Assembly: GCF_020731145.1 (NCBI RefSeq)
Contig: NZ_JAJFZN010000007.1
Coordinates: 1 to 46,575, forward strand
Source of the DNA: Sneathiella sp. HT1-7
GTDB taxonomy: Bacteria; Pseudomonadota; Alphaproteobacteria; Sneathiellales; Sneathiellaceae
Reading direction: 5' to 3'
DNA length: 46,575 bases
Part shown: positions 1-9,300 of the stretch, one piece after another
How the letters are laid out: each line of letters begins with the position of its first letter
How positions within the stretch are numbered: position 1 is the first letter of the stretch
Translations under genes and position numbers: made by a program
The notes under the pieces: generated by a model
What the model was told of the DNA's origin: nothing
What the model saw: only the letters and a program-made list of their open reading frames with translations
The model's database searches: none

Positions 1-169
1 GGGTCGATTTCTTCAAACCACCGCAATCCTTTGCCTGACGGTTGTAATGACAGGCGTAGAGAAGAAGCCGGGTGCTCAAGCCCTTGGGCGGCGGTCCGCC
101 GTAATCCTTAATCCAGGCGTCAATAAGGTCTTCCCGGGAAGGCCGGCATTCAGGGGAGATATTTGTCAT
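1..169 (-). CDS. DUF2924 protein, 3' end cut by window edge
   Basis: An ATG at 169, four bases after the stop of the DUF3489 gene, opens a frame that stays open for 56 codons to the window edge. The stretch DLIDAWIKDYGGPPPKGLS followed by an RLLLYAC..YNRQAK..GGL pattern is typical of DUF2924. These small proteins usually sit directly upstream of a large serine recombinase in alphaproteobacterial mobile elements. Their biochemical role is not established. The order DUF3489, DUF2924, (recombinase) would continue to the left of the window. The close spacing indicates translation coupled to the preceding gene. Confidence 0.75.
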   Translation of the reverse strand, partial: MTNISPECRPSREDLIDAWIKDYGGPPPKGLSTRLLLYACHYNRQAKDCGGLKKST

Positions 170-173
170 GCCA

Positions 174-509
174 TCATCCCTCGACCATCAGCTTGTAGGT
201 GGTCTCACCGGCTGTATTCTTCTGCCTCTCAATGGTAGCCCCTTTCTTGCGTAGTCCTGTCAGCGCCGCCCGGATGCTGTGAGCCTGCCATCCGGTGGCC
301 TTCTCCAGGTCCTGCATACTTGAACCTTTGGAACGCTTGACAAGTTTGAGGATAATATCGGGCTTTTTAGGGGAGGGTTTTATCCTCTTCCGGGCACCGG
401 AAGTGAACTTCCGTCGGGTCGCCTCTTTTGCCGGCCTCGTACTTGATGGCGGCATTTCCGCCTTTGTTTCGACTGCCTCCGGTTTCGGTTCTGTCTTTGC
501 TGCTGTCAT
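174..509 (-). CDS. DUF3489 domain protein
   Basis: 111 residues. The first ~50 are rich in Lys, Pro and Ala and look disordered. The C-terminal ~60 residues (SSMQDLEKATGWQAHSIRAA, then LRKKGATI) match the DUF3489 winged-helix-like domain. This start is preferred over a longer frame from 554 because GGAGG lies 5 bases upstream of the ATG at 509. The same GGAGGTCG context also precedes the restriction-like gene at 1637. DUF3489 proteins are small, probably DNA-binding, and travel with DUF2924 and a serine recombinase. A role in element control is inferred. Confidence 0.8.
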   Translation of the reverse strand: MTAAKTEPKPEAVETKAEMPPSSTRPAKEATRRKFTSGARKRIKPSPKKPDIILKLVKRSKGSSMQDLEKATGWQAHSIRAALTGLRKKGATIERQKNTAGETTYKLMVEG

Positions 510-511
510 AT

Positions 512-673
512 CGACCTCCGTGACTTTGCCCCGGCCGTATGCCGGGGCTTGCACTGAGGCGAGCCCGACGCCTGAGGGAAGGAGAGCCGGGCTGGCGAGG
601 GGAGGCGTTCAGGCACCCTTATATCGCCGTCACAGTACCGCTCTGTCGGCAGCAGAAGTCCAGTCCTTTCTGC
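512..673 (-). repeat. duplicated gene leader, copy A
   Basis: This region upstream of the DUF3489 gene is an imperfect direct repeat of 1643-1805. Shared blocks include GGGCTTGCACTGAGG, GCCGGGCTGGCGAG, ACAGTACCGCTCTGT and GAAGTCCAGT, and both end against the same GGAGGTCG ribosome-binding region. On the minus strand a perfect hairpin, GCCCCGGC-ATACG-GCCGGGGC, lies just before the ribosome-binding site, so the leader could fold in the mRNA. See copy B. Confidence 0.75.
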
Positions 674-698
674 TCCGGGTGAACATCAGCCGACCGCG

Positions 699-1637
699 TT
701 ACGCTGCCTTCTTGATCAGCCAGTCAACAAGTCCGCTTTTAAGCGCCTGATCGGCAAGGGCAGATGCGCCCATCAGGAAGATATCACTGTCCCGGGGATC
801 AAGTGTGTGCTTGCTGGTATGATAGACATAGAAGTATTTGTCGGCCGGCATTGCATTAAACCGCCCGATATAGTCATCGAGCTGGGCCTGACTGGTGGCG
901 GACTTGACCTGGACGACCGCCCGCTCGCCGGTGGTCGGTAGCAGCAGCTCCAGATCCAGGGTCTTCTGGGTGCCGCCGAGCGAGCTGACCCGCTGCCAAC
1001 CACTCCGGCTGAACAGGAGCTCGGTAAAGAGTTCAAAATCCTGCCAGGTGAGAAGCTGGATGACGTCTTCCACTGTCGCCAGCAGCTGCCTGCGGGCGTC
1101 CTGCGCCACCGTGATCTCGGGCAGGTCTTCATCCTTCAGCTTGCGCAGCAGATAGTCGAGCTGATCGGGTTTGAGGGTGCAGATGGTGCCCTGATATGCG
1201 GCAACCTTGGTGAGATTGCCGCTCAGTTCCCCGATCAGCAGAGGCGTTCCTCCGAACGAGACCCTGTGCCAGCCGGATACCGTGCGGCGGAAGCGGCTCC
1301 CTTGCGGGAACTCTTCCGGATCCGATCCTAGATATTCGACGTCAGGGGCAAGTTCCGCCCACCAGAGTGACCCGCCGGAGAAGGTAATCCAGAGGACATC
1401 GGGATCGGGATCGTAAAAACCGAGGATCTGGTTGGCATGCCCGGTGGCGGTGCCGGCCGTTTTACCCAGATCGAGATTTATCTTGCGGATGGCCTCCCGG
1501 TCACTGGCCAGCGCCATCTCGTGCGGGACGTCATAATAGGCGAGGGGAGCAATGCCCTTTTCCAGACAGTGCTGTTCCCATCCGCCCCGCGCACCGAGTT
1601 TGATATAGCGCGCTTTTGTATATATCTTCTGTGTCAT
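699..1637 (-). CDS. restriction-endonuclease-like (Mrr-type) protein
   Basis: 312 residues from the ATG at 1637, which has GGAG close upstream. A longer frame to 1874 exists but would translate the duplicated leader, so it is rejected. The N-terminal ~190 residues are not recognised. The C-terminal part (about 195-300) resembles an Mrr-like PD-(D/E)xK nuclease: a helix around LTWQDFELFTELLFSRSGW, then DLELLLP and VVQVKSATS, giving the D...QVK catalytic layout. With the methylase upstream it could form a restriction-modification pair, but such proteins also occur as element cargo without proven cleavage. No transmembrane segments or signal peptide are seen. Confidence 0.6.
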   Translation of the reverse strand: MTQKIYTKARYIKLGARGGWEQHCLEKGIAPLAYYDVPHEMALASDREAIRKINLDLGKTAGTATGHANQILGFYDPDPDVLWITFSGGSLWWAELAPDVEYLGSDPEEFPQGSRFRRTVSGWHRVSFGGTPLLIGELSGNLTKVAAYQGTICTLKPDQLDYLLRKLKDEDLPEITVAQDARRQLLATVEDVIQLLTWQDFELFTELLFSRSGWQRVSSLGGTQKTLDLELLLPTTGERAVVQVKSATSQAQLDDYIGRFNAMPADKYFYVYHTSKHTLDPRDSDIFLMGASALADQALKSGLVDWLIKKAA

Positions 1638-2034
1638 CGCTCCGACCTCCGTGATTTGCCCCGGCGGTGCGCCCGGGCTTGCACTGAGGGAAGCCCGGCA
1701 CAGTCGTTGAAGAGGGATGCCGGGCTGGCGAGCGGGAGTGTCTGTGTGCCCTGTATCGCGACAACAGTACCGCTCTGTTGCCGGCGGAAGTCCAGTGCTT
1801 TCTGCAGGATGGAAAGATTGTGTGGCCTGCTCCCGCCGTTCCCGGGGCATAGAGGAACGACACGGCGGCCACATTCCGGCGGATGCCGGCCGCCGACTGG
1901 AGGGTACAAAAGCCTCCGGCCGGCATATTGCTGCCCGCGACCCGAATGTTGGCCTGTCTGTCCGCGGAGTCCGGGCGGATCAGGACATGGCACGCGCGGC
2001 TTCCACAGAACGGGGACAGACTGTGGCAAAGATG
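1638..2034. other. 397-base non-coding stretch
   Basis: Holds leader copy B (1643-1805). The remaining 1806-2034 shows no recognisable gene. Open frames here overlap the leader or are antisense to neighbours. Confidence 0.6.
1643..1805 (-). repeat. duplicated gene leader, copy B
   Basis: Second copy of the ~162-base leader, upstream of the restriction-like gene. The hairpin arms are GCCCGGGC and GCCGGGGC, so one pair differs from copy A. Conservation of non-coding blocks over the full length, ending at the ribosome-binding site, suggests a shared cis-regulatory leader rather than a recent gene duplication: the two proteins downstream are unrelated. Confidence 0.75.
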
Positions 2035-2448
2035 TTAGCGGTTTTTCCAGTCTTCATCGTCGTCGAAGGCGCCCGGCGGCGGCTTGCGGGTCTTGTTTTT
2101 CTCTATTTGGTCTGCTTCCCATTCTTCCGGTGTCATCTCTGCGGGGGCAACAATAACCCTGGCAGCTTCGTTGATGACGCCGGGGCGGTATCTTTCCAGC
2201 ACTTGCCCGAATTTCTTCATTGCCCGGGGGCGGGCGTCGTCCAGGGCCGCCTTGCGAAGATTGAGCAGGGTGATGTGCAGCAGCGTCCGCCGCTTTTTTT
2301 TGCCATCATCCATCACGACATATTCCTGCATCATGATATCCCGGAGCATCGTTTTGAGGTTTTTCGACCCCTTTGGCCGCCCGCCCGGATTGACACCGTC
2401 TTTCAGGGTCTTTCTTCCTGATGCCTGTACTGTATTTTTATCCGACAT
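2035..2448 (-). CDS. DUF5681 domain protein (second copy)
   Basis: 137 residues with AGGAGG nine bases upstream of the ATG. The N-terminal motif NPGGRPKGSKNLKTML is the glycine/lysine-rich DUF5681 signature. It is followed by a helical region (LHITLLNLRKAALDDARPRA) and a Pro/Asp-rich tail. DUF5681 proteins occur beside phage terminase-like or methylase genes in alphaproteobacteria, and their function is unknown. It lies 23 bases after another DUF5681 gene, so the two are probably diverged paralogues in one operon with the methylase. Confidence 0.75.
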   Translation of the reverse strand: MSDKNTVQASGRKTLKDGVNPGGRPKGSKNLKTMLRDIMMQEYVVMDDGKKKRRTLLHITLLNLRKAALDDARPRAMKKFGQVLERYRPGVINEAARVIVAPAEMTPEEWEADQIEKNKTRKPPPGAFDDDEDWKNR

Positions 2449-2471
2449 AGTTTTTTCCTCCTGTCTGACCG

Positions 2472-2876
2472 TTATTCGTCATCGACAATCTCGCCATATT
2501 GTTTCACATATTGTTCCGGAGTTATTCCCTTTGGAGCGAACATGACCCCGCCGCCATATTCCGGGGGCGGGGTATCAATGAGGTCATATTGTTCACAGAA
2601 CTCGACAAGCCGGATCAGGGGCATGATTTCTCCTTTTATCATCTGCTGGACCATTCGCATGATCATGGCTTCAAAGGGATGTAACTTTCTGGCTTTGCCG
2701 TTAATTTTCATCGCTACCGGCTCATCAAGAACGGCCGAGATATCGACCGGACTCGTTTTATCGGCTTTCGGCCGGCCCATCGGATTGCCCGACTGACCTT
2801 TCTTCCAGCGGGTGCCTTTCGGCGGCCGGCCGTGGCCGACCTCATAGTCGCCATCAGGCGTTTTCTCATCCGTCAT
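2472..2876 (-). CDS. DUF5681 domain protein (first copy)
   Basis: 134 residues. Residues 10-40 (RPPKGTRWKKGQSGNPMGRP) form a clear DUF5681 signature. The following half (AMIMRMVQQMIKGEIMPLIR) is helical and the C-terminus is acidic. The ATG overlaps the methylase stop by four bases (ATGA) and has GGGAG upstream, so it is translationally coupled to the methylase. Function unknown. A role in DNA handling of the element is inferred from company only. Confidence 0.78.
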   Translation of the reverse strand: MTDEKTPDGDYEVGHGRPPKGTRWKKGQSGNPMGRPKADKTSPVDISAVLDEPVAMKINGKARKLHPFEAMIMRMVQQMIKGEIMPLIRLVEFCEQYDLIDTPPPEYGGGVMFAPKGITPEQYVKQYGEIVDDE

Positions 2877-4234
2877 GACGCACTCCCTTCATGATCGCTG
2901 TTCTGGGCGAGGAGAGAGCTCTCACCGGCGTCTTCTGTCCTTTCTGCAGCCATCTCGTCAAATGTCCTCCCGGTCTGCTTTTGGATCGCCGGAACGCCGG
3001 TGGCCTCTGCGAGCCGTTTGACAATGACATCGCAGTACCGAGGATCAAGCTCGATGCCATAGCCACGCCGTCCGGTTTTCTCCGCCGCCATCAGCGTGGT
3101 ACCGCTGCCGGCGAAGGCATCCAGCACAATGCCGTTCCGTTTTGAGCAGTCGAGAATGGCATCGGCAACCAGGGCGACGGGCTTTACCGTTGGATGCAGG
3201 GCGAGGTCAGCGTCGCGGGTCTTGCCGAAGCTGTTGATCCCGGCATATGTCCAGAGATTGGTCCGGTTACGACCGTGCTTGCCGAGCTCGACATTGTTGA
3301 TATGTTTGCCGGTCCCGGCCTTGAAAACAAAGACCAACTCATGCTGTGACCGGTACAGCGATCCCATGCCGCCGTTGGTCTTGGCCCAGATGCAGATATT
3401 CATCAATGAAGAGTAGGAGAGCTTGCCGGCTGTGCTCATCTCGCCGATATGCCGCCAGTCCATGCAGATGAACTGGACCGCGCCATCCTGGCTGAAGCGG
3501 CCAAGGTTTTTGAAGACGGTGCCGAGGAAGCCAGTAAAGCCTTCCTCGTCCATTTCTCCCGCCGCCATGGCGAACTCGCGATGGCGGACCTTGCCAAGAC
3601 CGCAGACATGGCCGTCGACGGGCACGTTATAGGGCGGGTCCGTGAAGACCAGTTGCGCCTTGCTGCCCTCCAGAAGACTGTCATAGACGTCCGCATCCGT
3701 AGCATCGCCGCAGACTAGCCGGTGTTTTCCGATCTGCCAGATATCGCCGACCTGTGTGATGGCCGGTCCGGTATCAACGAGAGGGATGTCCTCTTCCGGA
3801 ATATCCGATGCATCCGCCTCCAATTCACCGATGAGAATATCGATTTCAGGGGTCTCGAACCCGGTGAGGGTAATATCGAAGTCAAGATCGATCGTGAGAA
3901 GTTCCTGCAGCTCGATGGCGAGGATCTCGCGGTCCCAGCCGGCAAGCTCCGCAAGGCGGTTGTCGGCGATGATATAGGCGCGGACCTGTTCTTGTGTCAG
4001 ATCCGCAAGGCAGAGTGTGGGCACGCTCTCCATCCCGAGAAGACGCGCCGCCTCTATCCGGCCGTGCCCGGCGATGACACCGCCCGTTCCATCGACCAGG
4101 ACCGGGTTGGTAAAGCCGAACTCTTCTATGCTGTCGGCGATCTGCCGGATCTGCTTTTTTGAATGGGTGCGGGCATTGCGCGCATATGGCGTGAGCGCAT
4201 CAAGACGCTGTTGCCTGAGGGTGTTATTTTTCAT
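2873..4234 (-). CDS. ParB-domain DNA methyltransferase (beta-class)
   Basis: 453 residues. Residues ~12-110 form a ParB/Srx-like nuclease-fold domain (NARTHSKKQIRQIADSI, then GGVIAGHGRIEAARLLGM). Residues ~165-430 form an N4-cytosine or N6-adenine methyltransferase, with DPPY at 199-202 and the S-adenosylmethionine motif FAGSGTT near 384. The catalytic motif precedes the cofactor motif, which is the beta-class order. Methylation of element or host DNA is expected, but the target site cannot be read from sequence. It is the first gene of the minus-strand operon running to position 1, with a good promoter at 4433-4461 and a ~190-base untranslated leader. Confidence 0.88.
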   Translation of the reverse strand: MKNNTLRQQRLDALTPYARNARTHSKKQIRQIADSIEEFGFTNPVLVDGTGGVIAGHGRIEAARLLGMESVPTLCLADLTQEQVRAYIIADNRLAELAGWDREILAIELQELLTIDLDFDITLTGFETPEIDILIGELEADASDIPEEDIPLVDTGPAITQVGDIWQIGKHRLVCGDATDADVYDSLLEGSKAQLVFTDPPYNVPVDGHVCGLGKVRHREFAMAAGEMDEEGFTGFLGTVFKNLGRFSQDGAVQFICMDWRHIGEMSTAGKLSYSSLMNICIWAKTNGGMGSLYRSQHELVFVFKAGTGKHINNVELGKHGRNRTNLWTYAGINSFGKTRDADLALHPTVKPVALVADAILDCSKRNGIVLDAFAGSGTTLMAAEKTGRRGYGIELDPRYCDVIVKRLAEATGVPAIQKQTGRTFDEMAAERTEDAGESSLLAQNSDHEGSAS

Positions 4235-4432
4235 GGTGCTAAAGCTCCGTAATTACCGGAACCAGCCATAAAAAAAGCGCAGTCCCGGAAAGTTTCCGAA
4301 AACCACGCTCACACCATGGAAAGCTATGGACCCTTCAGGAAAGTGCGCCGGACCATGCCCCGCTTTTCTCTCCACCGAAGAAGGGTCCCGGCAGGGCCAT
4401 GCCTGACGTTTGCCTTCTTCTAAGGCAACTCT

Positions 4433-4461
4433 AATATAGGGTAAACACGCGGGGATTGCAA
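4433..4461 (-). promoter_or_regulatory. sigma70-type promoter of the methylase operon
   Basis: On the minus strand TTGCAA (4456-4461) and TATATT (4433-4438) are separated by exactly 17 bases. Transcription would start about 190 bases before the methylase ATG. The leader contains a small hairpin, GCCTT-AGAAG-AAGGC. Confidence 0.6.
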
Positions 4462-5179
4462 GGGGAAATATGAGCCAGGTCCTTGCGTAACAAATGACAA
4501 CTCGGGTTTCTGCCTTATCCTTGCTTCTGAATAGCTACAATGAACCAAAAATCATCTCTTACGCAAACTCAATAATTTGTCTCATGAATGCTGAAGGGGA
4601 ACAATCACCGTATTGCGGATGCAACAGGGTAAATTCCATTCCTCCCCTCGTTACGAAAATTCTCACCTACCTTTTCGACGACGAGAATACGCAATGCTAA
4701 AGTTTTGGTGCCTGCGAAGTTTACGGAAATTCGTCTCAATCCACTCATCAGTCCATAACCACTTCAACCATGAGTGTCATCAAAACAATCGAGAAACATT
4801 TAAGCTTCAAAGAAATGCTGTGCTGGCCGAGTGGTAGCGACTTAACACGGTACAACAGTGGTACCTTATTACCAATTTACGTCAAACGGAGACGAGATCA
4901 CATTCGTCTAACAGCAGCACCAATGTGGCCCGCTGACAGTTTGGGTATCAGCTTGAAACGTGGCTATTCAGATGACCGTAAATTCCGCATCAAACAAGCT
5001 CAAGCACGTTTTATCTGGCAAAGCTCGCCGGAGAACATCCCGTCGGCGGAGGAAAAATAGGTGCCGAAGAAGGCCGCGCTGTGGATCAGAGACTGGGGGC
5101 ACACCTAATCGGCATCCTGTTTAGGCTGACCGAAGCGGCACACAGTTTCTTTACTGACGCGCCACACTTTAAACCAATT
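4462..5179. other. 718-base AT-richer stretch, no recognised gene
   Basis: Short open frames occur on the plus strand (for example 4770-5060), but none has a convincing ribosome-binding site or family resemblance. Base composition is visibly more AT-rich than the flanking operon, consistent with a junction between modules. No RNA gene was recognised. Confidence 0.5.
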
Positions 5180-7054
5180 TTAGTCCGCCGCTTTCCAGCC
5201 TGCATCGGTCTGAACGAAGGCGACCTTGGATCGTATTGCCTGGCCAGACTTCATCGCATTGATCAGGTTTCGAATTGGTCCGTCAACAGCTTGCGCAAAC
5301 CGCGGATCAAGTGCGAATTCGGGTAGTTCGGGGAATACTTCCAAAATACCAGTCACGTAGGTGCGGCCATCGCGCGTGAACGGTTTCGAAACATCGCTGA
5401 TGTCCTCGGCTATAAGCTTGGCGAAACACAGGCCGTGCTTACCCTTAAAGTAAGGCTCGGCCGCCGCAGTCAAGGTGTAACGGTAGTTTCTGTAGGATTT
5501 GTTTGCGCTCGGTTGCTCTTCAACGTTAACCAAGCTGAGATCGCCGAGTAGCGCAAACCGCCTGATCGTGTCCCGGTCCAACGCTCCCGCCTGAAGAGCG
5601 ACAGGAAACGCGGTTACGCTCTGGGTATAGACCGTCGTCACACACCCCTGCGGTGTGCTATCAAGCTTAGCCTGTGCAGCTGGCAGAAGTTCCTCCCCAG
5701 TAATGCCCGGCGGCATGTATCCAGTCATCTCCGCAGCCAGTTCCTGCCAGGATGTCACCGTCAGTTCCTGTGTCCGGGTCGGATCCGTTATGCGGGTACC
5801 AACTAGCATGTCTGGCCTTCCCTTGATTGCCTCTACCAGCTTCATCTCGAAGACCAAGGAAGGGCCCGACGGTATCTGCATGACCAACTCGTGAGTGCTG
5901 CCGAAGAACCCCGGCTTCTTGTACTCACCAAAGGCGAGGCCCTTGTCGGTGAGCGCACAGACAAAGGCGCCGAGGCTGGATTCACCCCCGGGTCCCAGCA
6001 AAAGCGTGTTACCGTCATCACTCATACCGTGCTTGGCTAAGGTGCTATTGCAAGCAACAGTCTTTATCTCCTCATCAATCTCGGCTAGTCGCTTCTTCAC
6101 AGCTTTTTGGTAGGCGCGAATATTGCGCGGCAACGGCTGTTGCGGGAACAGGTTGTTGACGGCCGCCTGCACCGTCGCCTTGCCATCAGCGTTGGCTGGC
6201 GCCGCCTGCAACTCTTCGACAAACGCGGGCAAAGCCGCCGCGGCCAAGGCATTGGTGCGCTCCGCTTCGACGCTCAGGAAGTGCTGAACCTTCGTGCTCT
6301 TGAGCTTGCTGAGTTCCGACCGCGCTTTCGCCCGATAGGCAATCAAGTCGCGCAACCCGTCAAGGCTGACAGGGAAGCTCGCCATCTCTTCGGCAGCCGC
6401 CATGACCATCGCATCGGCGAGATCAAGCTTTGCGGTATCCAAGAGTTGAATATGCTGTGCCCGCGACGGTCCTAGACTAGCCAGCTTCGGATCCCTCTTC
6501 ATCTCTTCCAGGGTCGTGAAGCTCTCCATCCCCGGGGGCAAGTCTTTCAGCGCACTAAGTTGTGCGTCACGCGTCACAATCGCATCATTATACGCAGCGA
6601 AGGCGGCTTTATAACGTGCCAGCATTGGCGCGGCGGTTTGCGCATTGAGCTGTTGCCGGGCAATGGCAGAACGCAGCAGGTATGTATCGGCAGCGACAAG
6701 GATGGCCCGTCGCGGATGGTTGTTTGGCAAGCTCTGTAGCTCGGACCGGCGCTCTCGGCGACAGGCTTCTGCCGTTGTCGAGAATTTCGCGAACTCGGCC
6801 GCCGTGGTTTCAGAGAAAGGTGCACCGAAAACCGGTATCCAATGTTTGTCCTTAAATCCCGAGAGCAGCCAGACGCCGCTGTGGAACGGTTGGGCATTAC
6901 GCACCAATGTCGCCTCATCTTCCGGATAAGCTCGTGCGGCCCAATTAACGATCCCCTCGCAATTGGGTATTTGGATCGCTGCCGATGCCGACGTAATGGT
7001 TGCAATTCCTAAAAACATCGCGGCAAGCGTTACATAAGCATGGTTACGCATCAT
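5180..7054 (-). CDS. large exported protein of unknown function
   Basis: 624 residues, not recognised. A signal peptide is clear: MMRN, a hydrophobic stretch to ~23, and a likely cleavage at ASA-A (about 25-26). The first ATG is chosen because AGGAGG lies 6 bases upstream. The mature protein contains Ala/Lys/Glu-rich helical stretches (about 130-320), then a more beta-like part with Gly-rich and aromatic segments. Three Cys pairs at wide spacing could form disulphides. No membrane anchor or lipobox is seen. It is monocistronic, facing away from IS debris. It is probably periplasmic or secreted cargo of the element. Confidence 0.7.
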   Translation of the reverse strand: MMRNHAYVTLAAMFLGIATITSASAAIQIPNCEGIVNWAARAYPEDEATLVRNAQPFHSGVWLLSGFKDKHWIPVFGAPFSETTAAEFAKFSTTAEACRRERRSELQSLPNNHPRRAILVAADTYLLRSAIARQQLNAQTAAPMLARYKAAFAAYNDAIVTRDAQLSALKDLPPGMESFTTLEEMKRDPKLASLGPSRAQHIQLLDTAKLDLADAMVMAAAEEMASFPVSLDGLRDLIAYRAKARSELSKLKSTKVQHFLSVEAERTNALAAAALPAFVEELQAAPANADGKATVQAAVNNLFPQQPLPRNIRAYQKAVKKRLAEIDEEIKTVACNSTLAKHGMSDDGNTLLLGPGGESSLGAFVCALTDKGLAFGEYKKPGFFGSTHELVMQIPSGPSLVFEMKLVEAIKGRPDMLVGTRITDPTRTQELTVTSWQELAAEMTGYMPPGITGEELLPAAQAKLDSTPQGCVTTVYTQSVTAFPVALQAGALDRDTIRRFALLGDLSLVNVEEQPSANKSYRNYRYTLTAAAEPYFKGKHGLCFAKLIAEDISDVSKPFTRDGRTYVTGILEVFPELPEFALDPRFAQAVDGPIRNLINAMKSGQAIRSKVAFVQTDAGWKAAD

Positions 7055-7594
7055 GAAAGCCTCCTATCGTTTTGTCCGCTGCGGGTAATGACGCCGCGCG
7101 GATCCCGCGCGCAGACCGGGAAACGTCCGGATGTGCGGAATCTGACTCCCCTGGCCCAGGCAGCAATGGCTATAAGGTCTGAGCGGAGGCTCCGCCCCCT
7201 CGGCGAAGGCTTAAAACCGTAGCGCCCTTTTCCGGATCGGTCAATCGGTTATACAGGGGCTGGTAGTGCGACGGGTGATGCCTGAGAAGACGAGCGATGC
7301 GGTACGATGACCGCTGGCCCTTCTGTGGTTGCCGCTGATTATGCAAGAAGTTTTTTGAGGCATTTGAAGAGTGATTGAGTGCAGTCTTCTGTGAGGCCTT
7401 TAGTTGTGGCCATTTCAGAAGCCGCGGGCCGGTATGGTGATCCGCGGATCAGGTCCAAATCTGATGAACGAGCCTGGAATGGCTCGTGGGCCAGCACTGG
7501 TTTTCCCGCTCCAGATCTATTCAATCAACTCGCCCATGCAGGTCGTTGACTTCTCACCCTCCCTTTCATCGGCTTTGGCCTGTCGTGCGTTGCA
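7055..7594. other. 540-base gap: 5' region of exported protein and IS110 flank
   Basis: The left part is the upstream region of the exported-protein gene and includes a GC-rich dyad at 7183-7195 (GCGGAG-G-CTCCGC). The right part (about 7330-7594) is the non-coding 3' side of the IS110 remnant. No gene is supported. Confidence 0.45.
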
Positions 7595-8214
7595 TCAATT
7601 GTCAGGCAACGACAGCGCGTACCGGATCTTGGTAGCCTCATCCTTTGTCAACATGGCCCAGATCGTCCGCGCCATCTTGTTGGCCAAGGCGATTGCGACG
7701 AGCATCCTCGGTTTCCGCATCCGAAGCCGCGCCAGCCACGAGCCTTCCGGGATCGATTTGCGGCCCAGCCAGTTCAACCGGGATATCGCCCCTATATTTA
7801 CCAATCTGCGGATATCGGCTTGCCCGGCCTTGGAGACGCGGCCCAACCGCTCCTTACCCCCTGAGGAATGTTGTTGGCGAACAAGACCCAGCCAGGCCGC
7901 GAGGTCCCTGCCACTTTTAAAGCACGCCACGTCGGGCGAGAAAACTTCGACAGCCAGCGCGATGATCGGGCCGACCCCGGAAATCGTCTCCAGTCGGCGG
8001 CTTGCCTAGTTTAACCGATGTCAGGTTAGAAGGCTTGCTTCCGATGCCTTGACCTGGGTCCGGCCTGTAATGAGCTGCTCAACCAAAAGACCGAGAGCTT
8101 CGCGCGCCAGATCGGGAAGACGGGTATCCTCTGGATTATGGATGATGTGTATCAGGCCAGTCACTTTGGAAGCACCTTGTGCAGAGATCAGCCCGAACTC
8201 GGCGCAATGCCCTC
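7595..8214 (-). pseudogene. IS110-family transposase, 5'-truncated with two nonsense codons
   Basis: The frame read on the minus strand matches the IS110 transposase from its middle (RGHCAEFGLISAQG) to its C-terminal Transposase_20 region (LETISGVGPIIALA, SGRDLAAWLGLV, HSSGGKERLGRVSK, ALANKMARTIW). Between SLLT and ASRRLET the same frame holds TGA and TAG. By alignment to the usual WHR..EASRRLET segment these replace a Trp and a Glu codon. The N-terminal DEDD catalytic half is missing because IS3 sequence abuts at about 8206-8214. The element is dead. Confidence 0.85.
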
Positions 8215-9042
8215 GAAGATCAAGCTCCCCGACCGACAGTTATCTGGAACCGTATTCCCGACGAGATACGGAACGCGGTTCTTGATCTCGCCCTGGGGAG
8301 ACCGGAGCTCAGTCCGCGTGAGCTGGCAGTGACCTTCACTGATACCAAACGCTACTTTGTGTCGGAAGCCTCCGTCTACCGTCTTCTCAAAGCCCATGAT
8401 CTGATCACCAGTCCCGCTTTTATCGTCATGAAGGCAGCCAGTGAGTTTAAAGACAAAACCACGGCCATAAACCAGATGTGGCAAACCGACTTCACTTACT
8501 TCAAAATCATTGGCTGGGGACGGTTCTATCTCTCGACCATTCTCGATGACTTCTCAAGATATGTCATCGCCTGGAAGCTCTGCACGACCATGAAGACGAC
8601 CGATGTTATGGATACACTGGAGCTGGCGTTACAGGCATCTGGCTGTCATCAGGCCAATGTCATACACAAGCCACGGCTATTATCCGATAATGGCGCCAGC
8701 TATATCTCGGCTGATTTGGCACAATGGCTAAAGGGCAAAGGCATGTCACATGTCCGTGGAACGCCCTATCATCCACAGACCCAAGGTAAGATAGAACGCT
8801 GGCATCAAACCCTGAAGAACCGTGTGTTGTTGGAAAACTACTTCCTACCCGGTGACCTTGAAAACCAGATCGAGGCATTCATTACCCATTACAACTACCA
8901 TAGATATCACGAAAGTCTCAAAAATCTCACACCTGCCGATGTCTACTTCGGCCGCGGACAATCAATCTTGAAACAAAGGGAAAGGATCAAACTGAAAACA
9001 TTCAAACAACGGCGCTTGCAATACCGCAAGGCAGTCGCATAA
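8206..9042 (+). pseudogene. IS3-family transposase OrfB, N-terminally truncated
   Basis: Homology begins at ALEDQAPRP and continues through a helical HTH-like region (SVYRLLKAHDLITSPAFIV) into an integrase (rve) core. The core has QTDFTYF with the first Asp, LSDNGASY with the second Asp and GKIERWHQTLKN with the Glu, so the DDE triad is intact. The C-terminal YHESLKNLTPADVYFGR motif is also present. The N-terminus and OrfA are missing. The frame opens at 8179 in flanking IS110 sequence, so the first residues are not genuine IS3 protein. Confidence 0.85.
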
Positions 9043-9115
9043 TACCAACAACCTGATGAGCCAAACCTCTCTTAGATCAAGCCAACGCTAAGCCCATTTT
9101 ATATGATGACGGACA
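8206..9115 (+). mobile_element. truncated IS3-family insertion sequence
   Basis: The transposase part ends at 9042. A possible right terminus, GATGACGGACA, ends at about 9115 with the ACA typical of IS3 ends. The left end and orfA are absent and the element starts directly against IS110 sequence, so it cannot move by itself. The exact right boundary is uncertain because no left terminal repeat is available for comparison. Confidence 0.6.
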
Positions 9116-9300
9116 CTCTGAACAATTTGTTCACCGTTTGATGCCCAAGGCAAAGAAGCCTCAGATACTTGTCTAATTTTTAACGCCGTCCTTTGCGATG
9201 TAGGGAGCTCCGGTTCCTGCTGATCTGAAACAAGAACCGATTCCGGAACTTTGCGGAAAATAAATCGTGATAAAAAGCTGTCTGGTCGATTGCGCATCAT
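9088..9300 (-). pseudogene. small open frame interrupted by the IS3 end
   Basis: 70 codons with a plausible GAGG eight bases before ATGATG at 9300. The last residues fall inside the presumed IS3 end (9088-9115), so a longer original gene may have been cut by the insertion. The product is not recognised. It may equally be chance. Confidence 0.2.

Noticed and set aside
4770-5060. 96-codon frame on the plus strand in the AT-rich gap
   Set aside because: No ribosome-binding site, no recognised domain. Left as non-coding.
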